A stretch of DNA of 8,322 nucleotides from Leucothrix mucor (GTDB lineage Bacteria; Pseudomonadota; Gammaproteobacteria; Thiotrichales; Thiotrichaceae). The notes beneath the pieces were generated by a model. That model saw only the letters and a program-made list of their open reading frames with translations, searched no databases and had not been told where the DNA came from. Shown piece after piece: positions 1-7,112 of this stretch; position 1 is the stretch's first letter; each line of letters begins with the position of its first letter. The stretch is from positions 1 to 8,322 of the forward strand of contig DQUJ01000024.1 of NCBI GenBank assembly GCA_015662325.1. Direction: 5' to 3'. The position numbers and the translations under genes are program-made.

Positions 1-423
1 ATTGGAAACACTAGGCTGCATAATTAAAGCGATAAGAGCACCGAGAATAAGCAATATCAGAAATAACTTTATTAACACAGGAACAATGGATGGTTTACTG
101 CTGTTATTGCTGATTGGTTTAAAGTGATGTTCCAATTCATCAGGCGCTGCGCCCCTTAAACTTTCGTAGGTGCTGATGAGTTTAGTTGGATCTTCATTGG
201 CAAGCTTGGCATAACTGCGTAAATAACCGCGAACATAAGGTGGTTCTGCAAGCGTTTCAAAATCTTCTTTTTCTAGTTTGATTATTTTGGTTTCGGATAA
301 ACACAGTGCATCTGCTATTTCGGCGGTGGAGTATCCAATCGAATCACGATAGTGTCGTAATAGGTTGCCCAATTCGCCCGCATGAGCTTCTATAATTTCG
401 AGTTCTTTATTTTTCTTTGCCAT
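1..423 (-). CDS. rodZ: RodZ-like cell-shape protein, N-terminal part (runs off the left edge)
   Basis: 141 residues are visible from an ATG at 423-421; the reading frame stays open to base 1, so the C-terminal periplasmic part lies outside the window. Residues about 14-85 form a RodZ-type helix-turn-helix: ELGNLLRHYRDSIGYSTAEI, then ALCLSETKIIKLE, then the family signature PPYVRGYLRSYAKLA at 61-75. A polar linker follows, and then one hydrophobic segment at about 113-135, which fits the known architecture of cytoplasmic HTH, one membrane span and periplasmic domain. RodZ is a bitopic inner-membrane protein that anchors MreB filaments and helps maintain rod shape. No clear Shine-Dalgarno sequence precedes the ATG. 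The gene lies 62 bp downstream of pilF on the same strand, the usual gammaproteobacterial order before ispG. Family assignment is firm; the full length cannot be judged. Confidence 0.93.
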   Translation of the reverse strand, partial: MAKKNKELEIIEAHAGELGNLLRHYRDSIGYSTAEIADALCLSETKIIKLEKEDFETLAEPPYVRGYLRSYAKLANEDPTKLISTYESLRGAAPDELEHHFKPISNNSSKPSIVPVLIKLFLILLILGALIALIMQPSVSN

Positions 424-485
424 TGCGAGAGTGTACTAGTAAGAGTGAATGAGTGCTAGTTAAAGCAAGTTATTCAAAGGTTTAA

Positions 486-1277
486 TTAACGCGAGCTACT
501 CAGCTGAGTTGCTTCTTCACTGGTAGGAAATAACCGAATTAAAGCGGATGAACAGGTATTTGCCTTTTTGTGATTCCCCATTTTTTTATTAATAGAGGTA
601 CAAAGCTGTAATGCTTCAGGCGTAGACTTGCCTACGTTTTCATATCGAGAAAGGAAAGCGTGTGCTCTTTTAAGGTCTTTCTTATCTTCGTATAGTTTTG
701 CTAATTGCAATAAAGCAGAGCTAAAGTTAGGGCGTTTATCCAATGCTAATCGAAAATACATCTCTGCTTGATTGGGTTGATTTGACTTGTAACTACAGAT
801 CCCCGCATTAGTGTAGGCAAATTCTGGGGTGCGGTAGAGTGGGTCTTTAATCGCAATCATGAATTGTTTGACCGCTGCTTGTGAGCGCTTAGCGCCACAT
901 AGGAAAGAACCGTAATTATTTCTAAGCTCTGGATCTTTGGGGTCAAGATTAATCGCTTTTTCGAAATGATGCTGTGCTTTGCCGTTTTGTTTTAAGCGTT
1001 GTTGTAATAAAGCAAAATAATGATGCGCCTTTGCCGAATTAGGTTTTTGCTCAATTGCTTTTAAGAGTTTAGCGTTGGCTAACTGCAAGCGCCCATTGCG
1101 TAAATATTCGATGCCTAAATCGGCGTTGTAATCCGCTGCTTTGGATTTGTTTTCTGCTTTTTTAATTTGGCCGCTGCACGCACTTAACAGTAAGCCAGCA
1201 AACATGAGTATAAGTAATCTCTTTGCTGGATTAGTAATATTCAACGATAGTGTGTTTGTAAATGATGAAAATAACAT
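486..1277 (-). CDS. pilF: Type IV pilus biogenesis lipoprotein PilF/PilW (TPR pilotin)
   Basis: A 263-residue lipoprotein. A basic N-region (AKR at 18-20) and a hydrophobic stretch lead to the lipobox LSAC with the lipidated Cys at 34. From about residue 50 it is built of tetratricopeptide repeats: YNADLGIEYLRNGRLQLANA, then AHHYFALLQQRLKQNGKAQH, then NNYGSFLC, then YTNAGICSYKSNQPNQAEMY and onward to about 215. Its length is close to Pseudomonas PilF (about 250). In characterised relatives it is an outer-membrane pilotin needed for assembly of the PilQ secretin and so for type IV pili. Cys127 and Cys161 stand at positions conserved in the family; I recall a disulfide at equivalent positions in Neisseria PilW, so a disulfide is possible here. 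Its position between rlmN and rodZ is the expected one. The long start is supported by a strong ribosome binding site, although Met25 would also give a lipoprotein signal core. Confidence 0.93.
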   Translation of the reverse strand: MLFSSFTNTLSLNITNPAKRLLILMFAGLLLSACSGQIKKAENKSKAADYNADLGIEYLRNGRLQLANAKLLKAIEQKPNSAKAHHYFALLQQRLKQNGKAQHHFEKAINLDPKDPELRNNYGSFLCGAKRSQAAVKQFMIAIKDPLYRTPEFAYTNAGICSYKSNQPNQAEMYFRLALDKRPNFSSALLQLAKLYEDKKDLKRAHAFLSRYENVGKSTPEALQLCTSINKKMGNHKKANTCSSALIRLFPTSEEATQLSSSR

Positions 1278-1284
1278 TGAATAG

Positions 1285-1290
1285 CCCCTT
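1285..1290 (-). promoter_or_regulatory. Ribosome binding site deciding the pilF start
   Basis: Read on the minus strand this is AAGGGG, seven bases before the ATG at 1277-1275. It supports the 263-residue start over the internal Met25. Confidence 0.7.
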
Positions 1291-1340
1291 AATTCTTATT
1301 CAATAGGAAACCTCTATCTGCAAGGTCTCAATATAGTAGT

Positions 1341-1354
1341 CCTGATTAATCAGG
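1341..1354. repeat. Perfect 14-bp palindrome over the rlmN stop codon
   Basis: CCTGATTAATCAGG is its own reverse complement and includes the rlmN TGA stop. As RNA it could form a 5-bp stem with a TTAA loop. No T-run follows on the minus strand, so it is not a standard terminator. Its role is unknown. Confidence 0.5.
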
Positions 1355-2468
1355 ATTCGATACGTGCGAAATGAATTTCTCTGCGACTTTTATCTTTTAT
1401 TTTGCCTGCTAATTGCCCGCAAGCAGCATCGATATCGTCCCCTCGTGTTTTTCTGGCGATAACAGTAAGCCCTGCTGCCGTCAGAATATCCCGAAACTTG
1501 TAAATTCTATTATTTGAAGAACGTTTATAACGTGTTTCAGGAAACGTGTTAAATGGTATCAAATTCACCTTCGCAGGTACATCTTTTAATAATCGCGCTA
1601 ATTCGCGTGCATTATCTTCATAATCGTTTATTTTTTCAAGCATGACATACTCGATTGTGATTTTTTCACGCGCCGCTTTGCCTTCCATAAAGCGCATACA
1701 CGATTCAATTAATACCTTGATCGGGTATTTACGATTAACAGGTACAAGCTGATCGCGAAGTGCATCGTTCGGTGCGTGTAATGAAATAGCCAAACTCACT
1801 TCAACACGTTCGCGTAAACGATCAAGCGCAGGTACAACGCCTGATGTGCTTAATGTGACGCGGCGTTTACTTAATCCGTAAGCATTGTCATCCAGCATTA
1901 ACAACATGGCATCTACTACGTTTTCGAAATTGAGCAATGGCTCACCCATACCCATCATCACGACATTGCTGACGACGCGATCTGTTGAAGGGTCGGGTTG
2001 TAATAACTTTTTAGCAAGCCATACTTGACCAATAATTTCGGCTACCGTGAGGTTACGGTTAAAGCCCTGTCGTGCCGTGGAACAAAACGTACAATCCAAT
2101 GCGCAACCCACTTGAGATGAAACACACAATGTACCGCGCCCATCTTCTGGGATGAACACAGTTTCGATGCAGTTACCATCGTCGAGTTTTAATATCCACT
2201 TACGTGTGCCGTCGGATGATTTTTTATCCAGTACTACTTCGGGTGCGCGAATTTCGGCGATTTGTTCTAATTCAGTGCGTAAGTTTTTACTCACGTTTGT
2301 CATTAACGAAAAATCATCGGTGCTTTGTTGGTGAATCCATTTGATTAATTGGGTCGCACGAAACGGCTTTTCTCCGCGTTCTTGGAAAAAGGCCTTCAAT
2401 TTATCAGATGTAAAATCCAGTAAGTTGATTTTTGGCGTGTTAGTGGCCGTTGTGCTTTTTGTGGTCAT
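1350..2468 (-). CDS. rlmN: Dual-specificity 23S rRNA/tRNA adenine-C2 methyltransferase RlmN
   Basis: A radical-SAM enzyme that makes 2-methyladenosine at A2503 of 23S rRNA and A37 of some tRNAs, acting in the cytoplasm. With the ATG at 2468-2466 the protein has 372 residues. It contains INLLDF near the N-terminus, [16 protein letters not shown], the CX3CX2C iron-sulfur motif (Cys122, 126, 129), the SAM-binding run [19 protein letters not shown], and [17 protein letters not shown] near the end. The methyl-accepting Cys350 and partner Cys115 match E. coli Cys355 and Cys118 at nearly constant offsets. A longer reading from 2507 adds 13 residues (385 in all) and would overlap ndk by 26 bases; those residues do not look family-like. 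The chosen start lies 13 bases past the ndk stop. Neither start has a clear Shine-Dalgarno sequence, so translation may be coupled to ndk. Identity is very secure; the start is moderately so. Confidence 0.96.
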   Translation of the reverse strand: MTTKSTTATNTPKINLLDFTSDKLKAFFQERGEKPFRATQLIKWIHQQSTDDFSLMTNVSKNLRTELEQIAEIRAPEVVLDKKSSDGTRKWILKLDDGNCIETVFIPEDGRGTLCVSSQVGCALDCTFCSTARQGFNRNLTVAEIIGQVWLAKKLLQPDPSTDRVVSNVVMMGMGEPLLNFENVVDAMLLMLDDNAYGLSKRRVTLSTSGVVPALDRLRERVEVSLAISLHAPNDALRDQLVPVNRKYPIKVLIESCMRFMEGKAAREKITIEYVMLEKINDYEDNARELARLLKDVPAKVNLIPFNTFPETRYKRSSNNRIYKFRDILTAAGLTVIARKTRGDDIDAACGQLAGKIKDKSRREIHFARIES

Positions 2469-2481
2469 GTTTAATAAGTAT

Positions 2482-2913
2482 TTATCGTGTGCGAGGACAA
2501 ATCTCATCTTCGTTAAAAAAGTAATCCATCTCTATTTTGGCATTTTCTACGCTATCAGATCCATGTACCGCATTTTCATCAATGCTTTTTGCAAAATCAG
2601 CGCGAATAGTGCCTGCATCCGCTTCTGCTGGATTAGTCGCCCCCATTAATTCGCGATGTTTAAGTACAGCATTCTCGCCTTCTAATAACTGCACCATGAC
2701 AGGGCCAGAGGTCATAAACGCGACTAAGTCAGCGAAGAAAGGGCGATCTTTATGTATTGCGTAAAAACCTTCTGCATCGGCGTTTGATAAATGTTTCATC
2801 TTTGCGGCGATAACAGTTAATCCACCTTTTTCAAAGCGAGAATAAATTTCACCGATAACATTTTTGCCAACTGCGTCGGGTTTAATAATAGAAATAGTGC
2901 GTTCAATAGCCAT
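2482..2913 (-). CDS. ndk: Nucleoside diphosphate kinase
   Basis: A 143-residue cytoplasmic enzyme, the usual bacterial length, that transfers the gamma phosphate from ATP to NDPs and dNDPs and so balances nucleotide pools. It begins [14 protein letters not shown], the family N-terminus. It has the catalytic histidine His117 in NAVHGSDS, the nucleotide-contact region [18 protein letters not shown], and the typical C-terminus [16 protein letters not shown] ribosome binding site lies 11 bases upstream of the ATG, and a sigma70-like promoter lies further up. It is the first gene of the ndk-rlmN-pilF-rodZ block and probably of one transcript, since the gap to rlmN is only 13 bases. Confidence 0.98.
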   Translation of the reverse strand: MAIERTISIIKPDAVGKNVIGEIYSRFEKGGLTVIAAKMKHLSNADAEGFYAIHKDRPFFADLVAFMTSGPVMVQLLEGENAVLKHRELMGATNPAEADAGTIRADFAKSIDENAVHGSDSVENAKIEMDYFFNEDEICPRTR

Positions 2914-2949
2914 GATTTTATATGCTCCAATAATTTATTTTAAAGATGC

Positions 2950-2978
2950 ATTGTACTGATCTTATTTAACAACGTAAA
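2950..2978 (-). promoter_or_regulatory. Sigma70-type promoter for ndk and the downstream block
   Basis: On the minus strand, TTTACG (2978-2973; 4 of 6 to the -35 consensus) and TACAAT (2955-2950; 5 of 6 to the -10 consensus) are separated by exactly 17 bases. Transcription would begin near 2943, leaving a leader of about 30 bases with GGAG at 2928-2925. This is read from sequence only. Confidence 0.6.
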
Positions 2979-3040
2979 TATATGATTCATTGTCATTCAT
3001 TGCTAGGATGTCAGTTATTTAAAAGAGCGTTTAGATTCCA

Positions 3041-4039
3041 ATGGCAAAATCCGAATCAATCACCCATTTATTCAAGATTCTTAAACAGTCGCGTTACCCT
3101 GTTTCTAAAAAAACCTTGGAAGAACAGTTAGAGTGTTCCACCGCCAGTGTTGAACGCTATCTACAAGAATTGCGTGATACCAATATGCTGAATATTATTT
3201 ATGATCGCGAATACAAAGGATATAAAATTGAGCATGATCCAGATACGGATCTAGAACTTCCCAGTCATTTGTTCACCACGCAAGAAATCAATGCGTTGTT
3301 ATTAATCGAACAAATTATTAACGATCTTGAACCGGGTTTTTTAGAAGAGGATACCGAAAGCTTAAAACAACATTTAGCAAAAATCCGCCAAAAGTTTTCG
3401 GGCAAACAAACGCTGGAAGGTAATCGCATTCGGATGATTAATATTGGCAAGCGACAGGGGAATATAAAGCACCTGACGCAAGCAACTCAGGCGGTATTGC
3501 AAGGCAAACAAATTAGTATTGAATATGATTCTCGTTCGGGTGATTTGACTACAGCAACAGCAACTAATGCAACGACGGCAACCGCTTTGCGTAAATTATC
3601 ACCGCAACGCCTCACTCATTATCGTGATAATTGGTATTTAGATGCATGGTGTCATCAAAAAGACGCGTTAAGGACCTTTGCGTTGGATAGAATTAGCGCA
3701 CTGCATCTGCATAAAACGAGCGCAAAGAAGATTAGTCAAAAAATATTAAATCAACACTATACGCCGAGTTTTGGTATTTTTGGTGGGCAAGCAGACAATA
3801 TCGCGGTTCTTAAATTCACCCCACATCGTTCGCAATGGGTGGCAGAAGAAATCTGGCATCATAAACAAACAGGCACATGGCTGGATGATGGTTCGTATCA
3901 ACTCGAAATACCCTATGGGAATGATTTAGAGCTGATCGGTGATATTTTAAAATACGGTGATCAGGTGGAAGTAATTGCGCCACGGGTACTGCGCGAGAAG
4001 GTGATAAAACGGCTTAGAAACATGCTGGAATTGTATTAG
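3041..4039 (+). CDS. HTH-WYL domain transcriptional regulator (YafY/DeoR-like)
   Basis: 332 residues with the standard three-part layout. A winged helix-turn-helix at about 5-62 includes SKKTLEEQLECSTASVERYL as the recognition region. A WYL domain spans about 145-225, with the signature PQRLTHYRDNWYLDAWC (the WYL triplet is at 198-200) and TFALDRI. A C-terminal WCX-type domain follows at about 250-332. WYL domains bind small ligands or nucleic acid and control DNA binding. The gene is divergent from ndk, with 127 bases between the starts, so it may act on that shared region or on itself; no operator repeat was obvious. Residues 170-182 are a low-complexity Thr/Ala/Asn insertion inside the WYL domain. 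The Shine-Dalgarno sequence is weak. Some WYL regulators control phage-defence loci, but no such genes are visible here. The target and ligand cannot be inferred. Confidence 0.88.
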   Translation: MAKSESITHLFKILKQSRYPVSKKTLEEQLECSTASVERYLQELRDTNMLNIIYDREYKGYKIEHDPDTDLELPSHLFTTQEINALLLIEQIINDLEPGFLEEDTESLKQHLAKIRQKFSGKQTLEGNRIRMINIGKRQGNIKHLTQATQAVLQGKQISIEYDSRSGDLTTATATNATTATALRKLSPQRLTHYRDNWYLDAWCHQKDALRTFALDRISALHLHKTSAKKISQKILNQHYTPSFGIFGGQADNIAVLKFTPHRSQWVAEEIWHHKQTGTWLDDGSYQLEIPYGNDLELIGDILKYGDQVEVIAPRVLREKVIKRLRNMLELY

Positions 4040-4071
4040 ATTATGGTGGTGATTGGTTACTTTTAACTAAA

Positions 4072-4314
4072 TCAACGAATATCTTTAAGTAACGCCTCTA
4101 AGGCATTTTTTGCCGCTTTTTCTCTGGATATTTTTGGGTGTCGTTTTAATTCAAAATCAATTAAACGTTCTGCTCTGTGATGATCATTCAAACAGCGTTT
4201 TGTTAGTTTTTTCTCGTAGTGATTTGTGTCGGTACGTTTTTTATTATTTCGCTGTTTAAGAAAGAGATAAACGATTAATGCTAACAATATAACTGTAAAT
4301 ATTAGAATATCCAT
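4072..4314 (-). CDS. Small single-pass membrane protein, unknown function
   Basis: 80 residues, not recognised as a named family. Residues 2-19 are strongly hydrophobic (DILIFTVILLALIVYLFL), then come KQRNNKKR and a basic, charged, probably helical tail ending RAERLIDFELKRHPKISREKAAKNALEALLKD. The positive charges just after the hydrophobic segment predict an N-out, C-in single span with a cytoplasmic tail. I think it is a real gene because of this orderly layout, the plausible AGAG motif nine bases before the ATG, and the tidy convergent spacing (32 bases) from the WYL gene. The tail reads like a pattern seen in other small proteobacterial membrane proteins (Cys-Leu, then RAERLI, then SREKA), but I cannot name a function. 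Confidence 0.65.
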   Translation of the reverse strand: MDILIFTVILLALIVYLFLKQRNNKKRTDTNHYEKKLTKRCLNDHHRAERLIDFELKRHPKISREKAAKNALEALLKDIR

Positions 4315-4362
4315 AATTGTATCTCTAGGTTGTGTACTACTATCTACTATAGCTGTTTAGTT

Positions 4363-4521
4363 GAGATCTTTGCACGAGAGTATGGCGAGATAAAAAATAG
4401 CGTAATTTCACCTGTTTTTCTTAACAATGAGGTTAATAGCAGGGTTATTGAGCGAATCTTTAGGGAAAACAGTGGGAATTCAAGCATTTTTAATCCGTCA
4501 TATTTCTCGCGCAAAGGTCTC
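4363..4521. mobile_element. MITE-like fully palindromic repeat, 159 bp
   Basis: The ends are GAGATCTTTGC (4363-4373) and GCAAAGGTCTC (4511-4521), inverted repeats matching at 10 of 11. The pairing continues, imperfectly, almost to the centre near 4440, so the whole element could fold into one long hairpin: the left arm has ACGAGAG, TATGGCG and CCTGTTTTTCTTAA, and the right arm read backward has GCGAGAA, TATGACG and CTGTTTTCCCTAAA. TAGTT stands directly outside both ends (4358-4362 and 4522-4526), consistent with a 5-bp target duplication, or with a 3-bp TAG duplication if the ends are slightly offset. It has no coding capacity. A half-copy at 8253-8322 shows that it is dispersed. The ends recall those of IS5-family (IS1031-like) elements as I remember them, which is unverified; that would make it a non-autonomous derivative. 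Confidence 0.75.
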
Positions 4522-4533
4522 TAGTTATATGAA

Positions 4534-4550
4534 TAGAGTGTAGCACTCTA
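4534..4550 (+). repeat. Short perfect hairpin upstream of rhlE
   Basis: TAGAGTG and CACTCTA are perfect inverted 7-base arms around a TAG loop, about 50 bases before the rhlE ATG. No T-run follows directly, so it is not a standard terminator. It could be part of the rhlE leader or an operator-like site. Confidence 0.45.
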
Positions 4551-4601
4551 GAGGCTTATCCTGTACCCTCCCGCTTTTGTTTTATTTTGAGATTTATCAT
4601 A

Positions 4602-5987
4602 ATGAGCTTTGACTCTTTAGGTCTATCAGACGTTATTCTTGAGGCTGTTGCAAAACAGGGCTACAAAAAGCCTTCGCCGATTCAAGAACAAGCAATACCT
4701 GCAGTATTAGCAGGTAGAGATGTAATGGCGGCGGCGCAAACGGGTACGGGTAAAACGGCTGGATTTACATTACCGTTATTAGAACTACTATCGCGTGGCC
4801 CACAAGCGAAGCCTAATCAGGCGCGCGCGTTGATCTTAACGCCCACGCGAGAGCTTGCGGCGCAGGTTGAACGCAGTGTTTTTATTTATGGTAAGAATGT
4901 ATCGCTACGTTCGACTGTTGTATTTGGTGGCGTAAAAATTAATCCGCAAATAATGCGTTTGAAGAAAGGCACGGATATTTTAGTTGCGACCCCTGGGCGT
5001 TTGTTGGATTTATATAATCAAAAAGCAGTGCGTTTTGATAATTTAGAAGTGCTGATTTTAGATGAAGCGGATCGCATGCTGGATATGGGCTTTATTCACG
5101 ATATTCGTAAAATCATGTCGTATCTGCCGAAACGACGTCAAAACTTGATGTTTTCTGCAACGTTCTCGAGTGATATTCGAAAATTAGCCAAATCCATCGT
5201 GAATGATCCTGTTGAGATTTCTGTCAGCCCACGTAACACCACAGTAGAAACCGTATCGCAATTAATTTATCCGGTGGATAAAAAAGAAAAATCGGCACTG
5301 TTGGCGCATTTAATTAGAGAAAACAGATGGATGCAGGTACTGGTTTTTAGCCGAACCAAACACGGTGCAGATCGTTTAGCGAAACAACTCAATACCCGAG
5401 ATATTCCTGCTATGGCGATTCATGGCAATAAAAGCCAAAATCAACGTACGCGAGCATTGGCCGATTTTAAAAATGGCAAAGTACAGGTGTTAGTGGCCAC
5501 CGATATTGCCGCACGCGGTATTGATATCAATCAGCTGCCCCATGTCGTGAATGTTGATCTGCCAAATGTTCCTGAGGATTATGTGCATAGAATAGGGCGT
5601 ACTGGTCGTGCAGGTAGTGTGGGTCAGGCGGTATCATTAGTGAGTGCCGATGAAGTCAAACTCCTTTCGGATATTGAACATCTGATCAAAACAGTGATTA
5701 AACGTGAGCTGGTGGACGGTTTTGAACCTGATCACGATGTGCCGATTACAAGCCTTGATAAACGTTTTCCTAAACCTAAGGGTGGGGGGAACAATAATGG
5801 TGGCAATAATAACAGGGGGAAAAACAACAAAGGTTCTCGCTCGAAAAAGAACGCTAACAATAAGAATGCGCGTGGTAATAATCGTGGCAAGAACAATAAT
5901 GCAAGTAAAGGTCGTAGAAACTCAGGTCGCTCGGATAACACAGGTAATAAAGAGGGTGGGGGGAGTAGATCACCTAAAAGGAAGTAG
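4602..5987 (+). CDS. rhlE: DEAD-box ATP-dependent RNA helicase, RhlE type
   Basis: 461 residues from the ATG at 4602, which gives the typical RhlE start [14 protein letters not shown] 15 bases earlier is open but less likely. All core motifs are present: the Q motif ([12 protein letters not shown], Gln28), Walker A AQTGTGKT (about 45-52), PTREL (81-85), TPGR (130-133), DEAD (154-157), SAT (185-187), [11 protein letters not shown] (about 298-308) and HRIGRTGR (329-336). The family unwinds short RNA duplexes in ribosome assembly and RNA decay, often during cold growth. The tail from about 389 to 461 is low-complexity and very rich in Asn, Gly, Lys, Arg and Ser (runs such as [16 protein letters not shown]), likely a disordered RNA-binding extension; many relatives have Arg/Gly-rich tails instead. 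It is transcribed alone, with the palindromic repeat just upstream. The RhlE subgroup is assigned from the N-terminus and motif spacing. Confidence 0.94.
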   Translation: MSFDSLGLSDVILEAVAKQGYKKPSPIQEQAIPAVLAGRDVMAAAQTGTGKTAGFTLPLLELLSRGPQAKPNQARALILTPTRELAAQVERSVFIYGKNVSLRSTVVFGGVKINPQIMRLKKGTDILVATPGRLLDLYNQKAVRFDNLEVLILDEADRMLDMGFIHDIRKIMSYLPKRRQNLMFSATFSSDIRKLAKSIVNDPVEISVSPRNTTVETVSQLIYPVDKKEKSALLAHLIRENRWMQVLVFSRTKHGADRLAKQLNTRDIPAMAIHGNKSQNQRTRALADFKNGKVQVLVATDIAARGIDINQLPHVVNVDLPNVPEDYVHRIGRTGRAGSVGQAVSLVSADEVKLLSDIEHLIKTVIKRELVDGFEPDHDVPITSLDKRFPKPKGGGNNNGGNNNRGKNNKGSRSKKNANNKNARGNNRGKNNNASKGRRNSGRSDNTGNKEGGGSRSPKRK

Positions 5988-6010
5988 TTTTTAGTTTAAT
6001 TCTAAAGAAG

Positions 6011-6078
6011 TTTTCACCACGAAGTTCACGAAGAAAACAGGGTGCTCTTTCTGTCTTCGTGTCCTTCGCGGTCAAAAA
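6011..6078. repeat. Inverted repeat with CACGAAG arms between convergent genes
   Basis: The left arm (6011-6034, with CACCACGAAG then CACGAAGA) pairs with the right arm (6054-6078, TCTTCGTG, then CCTTCGCGGT) around a 19-base loop, with only a few mismatches. Tandem ACCACGAAG/CACGAAG palindromes are, from memory, a recurrent intergenic repeat in many environmental proteobacterial genomes. It sits just after rhlE and could end or stabilise that transcript, though no good T-run follows on the plus strand. Confidence 0.65.
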
Positions 6079-6107
6079 TTAGTTTTCATCAGTCACAGTT
6101 TTTAGTG

Positions 6108-6132
6108 TTTATCTGTGAAATTTGCGGATAAA
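6108..6132. repeat. Second short repeat motif (TTTATC...GATAAA)
   Basis: TTTATC and GATAAA are inverted 6-base ends around TGTGAAATTTGCG. The string ATCTGTGAAATTTGCGGATA resembles another dispersed intergenic repeat type that I remember from environmental bacteria. Nearby CACAG (6094-6098) and CTGTG (6113-6117) could also pair. No function can be assigned. Confidence 0.4.
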
Positions 6133-6172
6133 TACTTTTAGTCCGTTTTAACAATTTATGTGCTTTCAGCGC

Positions 6173-7060
6173 CTAGTGGTTGAGTAACCCAGAATCTCGT
6201 AAAAACGTAATGAGCCTTTCAGCATGCAGTTCAATTTTATCAACTGATTCATGCCCTGCATCATCAATTTCAAATAGCGTAATATGTGGATCAGGGCAGT
6301 GCTTGATAATGGCGCGGGCATCTTCAATCGGTACGACTGTGTCCTCTTTTCCGTGAACTAATAAAATAGGCACTTCCACATCACAAACCACGTGGAGCGA
6401 TGCAATATCGGCAAAGGAATGACCGATAATCCATTGTATATAGCGCAAGATAAATGCGATGAAAAACTGCGGTAGGCGTAAAAAACGTAAATGCAGGTTT
6501 TCTAAAAAACGCTGCATTAACCATTCGGGATGCGCAAAGGCAGAAATGCTGATAACCGCATCAATATTCTTGTTTTTTGATGCCGCTAATAAAACCGCAC
6601 TGCCCCCTACCGAATGACCTAATACTGCTATTTTTTGACATTTATTTGGATGGTATTTCTGCAACCATTCAATTGATTTATTTAAGTCCTCGGCAAAACG
6701 GGGCATGGATGAAAATGAATCAGGATCGCTCTTGCCGTGGTTTCTAGAATCAATCAGTAGAATGTTAATGCCCGCCTTATGAAAAGGTGCCGCAACCGGC
6801 AACATGAGTTCTGCATTGCCACCCCAGCCGTGCAATATCACTAATGTTTCAGTCGAGTTTTCTACGGGAATTAACCAGCCAAATAGCTGCTTAGGTTTCT
6901 TTTTTGGTTTGGAAACAGTGGTTATCGATACTTTTTGAAACGCAACGCCGATAGATTCGGGTGTTTGGGTTTCTATTATTCTGGGGGCTTTAAAGCCGAA
7001 ATGTAAAATAGTAACGAAGAGGGCGCAGATGGTAATCAGAACGAGTAAGAAAGTGATCAA
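6173..7060 (-). CDS. Membrane-anchored alpha/beta hydrolase (serine hydrolase family)
   Basis: 295 residues. A hydrophobic N-terminus (about 2-23, ITFLLVLITICALFVTILHF) is probably an uncleaved anchor. The alpha/beta hydrolase fold follows: the oxyanion motif LHGWGG (76-81), IDSRNHGKSD (103-112), the nucleophile elbow GHSVGGS with Ser150, the acid Asp240 in HGKEDTVVP, and the catalytic His270 in DDAGHE. The triad is complete, so an active esterase, lipase or peptidase-like enzyme is likely; the substrate cannot be told. The start is a TTG: no ATG or GTG lies between the upstream in-frame stop and the core domain, and the TTG keeps the whole anchor. The Shine-Dalgarno sequence is poor, suggesting weak translation. 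It lies downstream of the rhodanese gene but behind a strong terminator, so it is probably transcribed separately. It converges with rhlE. Confidence 0.85.
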   Translation of the reverse strand: MITFLLVLITICALFVTILHFGFKAPRIIETQTPESIGVAFQKVSITTVSKPKKKPKQLFGWLIPVENSTETLVILHGWGGNAELMLPVAAPFHKAGINILLIDSRNHGKSDPDSFSSMPRFAEDLNKSIEWLQKYHPNKCQKIAVLGHSVGGSAVLLAASKNKNIDAVISISAFAHPEWLMQRFLENLHLRFLRLPQFFIAFILRYIQWIIGHSFADIASLHVVCDVEVPILLVHGKEDTVVPIEDARAIIKHCPDPHITLFEIDDAGHESVDKIELHAERLITFLRDSGLLNH

Positions 7061-7112
7061 AGAATTATGCCGTGATTAATGTCGTAATAGATGTTGTGAT
7101 TTAATAAAGGTC

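Noticed and set aside
2152..2764. Several plus-strand frames opposite rlmN and ndk
   Set aside because: Both minus-strand genes are full-length and conserved with catalytic residues, so the opposite frames are by-products.
2990..3023. Possible promoter for the WYL gene (TTGTCA as -35)
   Set aside because: No acceptable -10 hexamer lies at 16-18 bases; only poor matches such as AGTTAT are available.
3041..4039. WYL regulator as a marker of a phage-defence island
   Set aside because: WYL proteins do accompany some defence loci, but the neighbours here are housekeeping genes and a small membrane protein, with no nuclease, methylase or other defence gene.
4040..4071. Weak stem-loop (TTGGTTA...TAACTAA) between the WYL gene and the small membrane-protein gene
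   Set aside because: The stem is short, AT-rich and has a mismatch, with no T-run on either side; too weak to call a terminator.
4330..4524. Open frame of 64 codons on the plus strand upstream of rhlE
   Set aside because: It lies almost wholly over the palindromic repeat, has no protein-like composition, and ends at the repeat boundary by chance.
5704..5994. Overlapping plus-strand frame of 96 codons at the 3' end of rhlE
   Set aside because: A shadow of the repetitive AAC/GGT-rich tail; the helicase frame is the one with family motifs.
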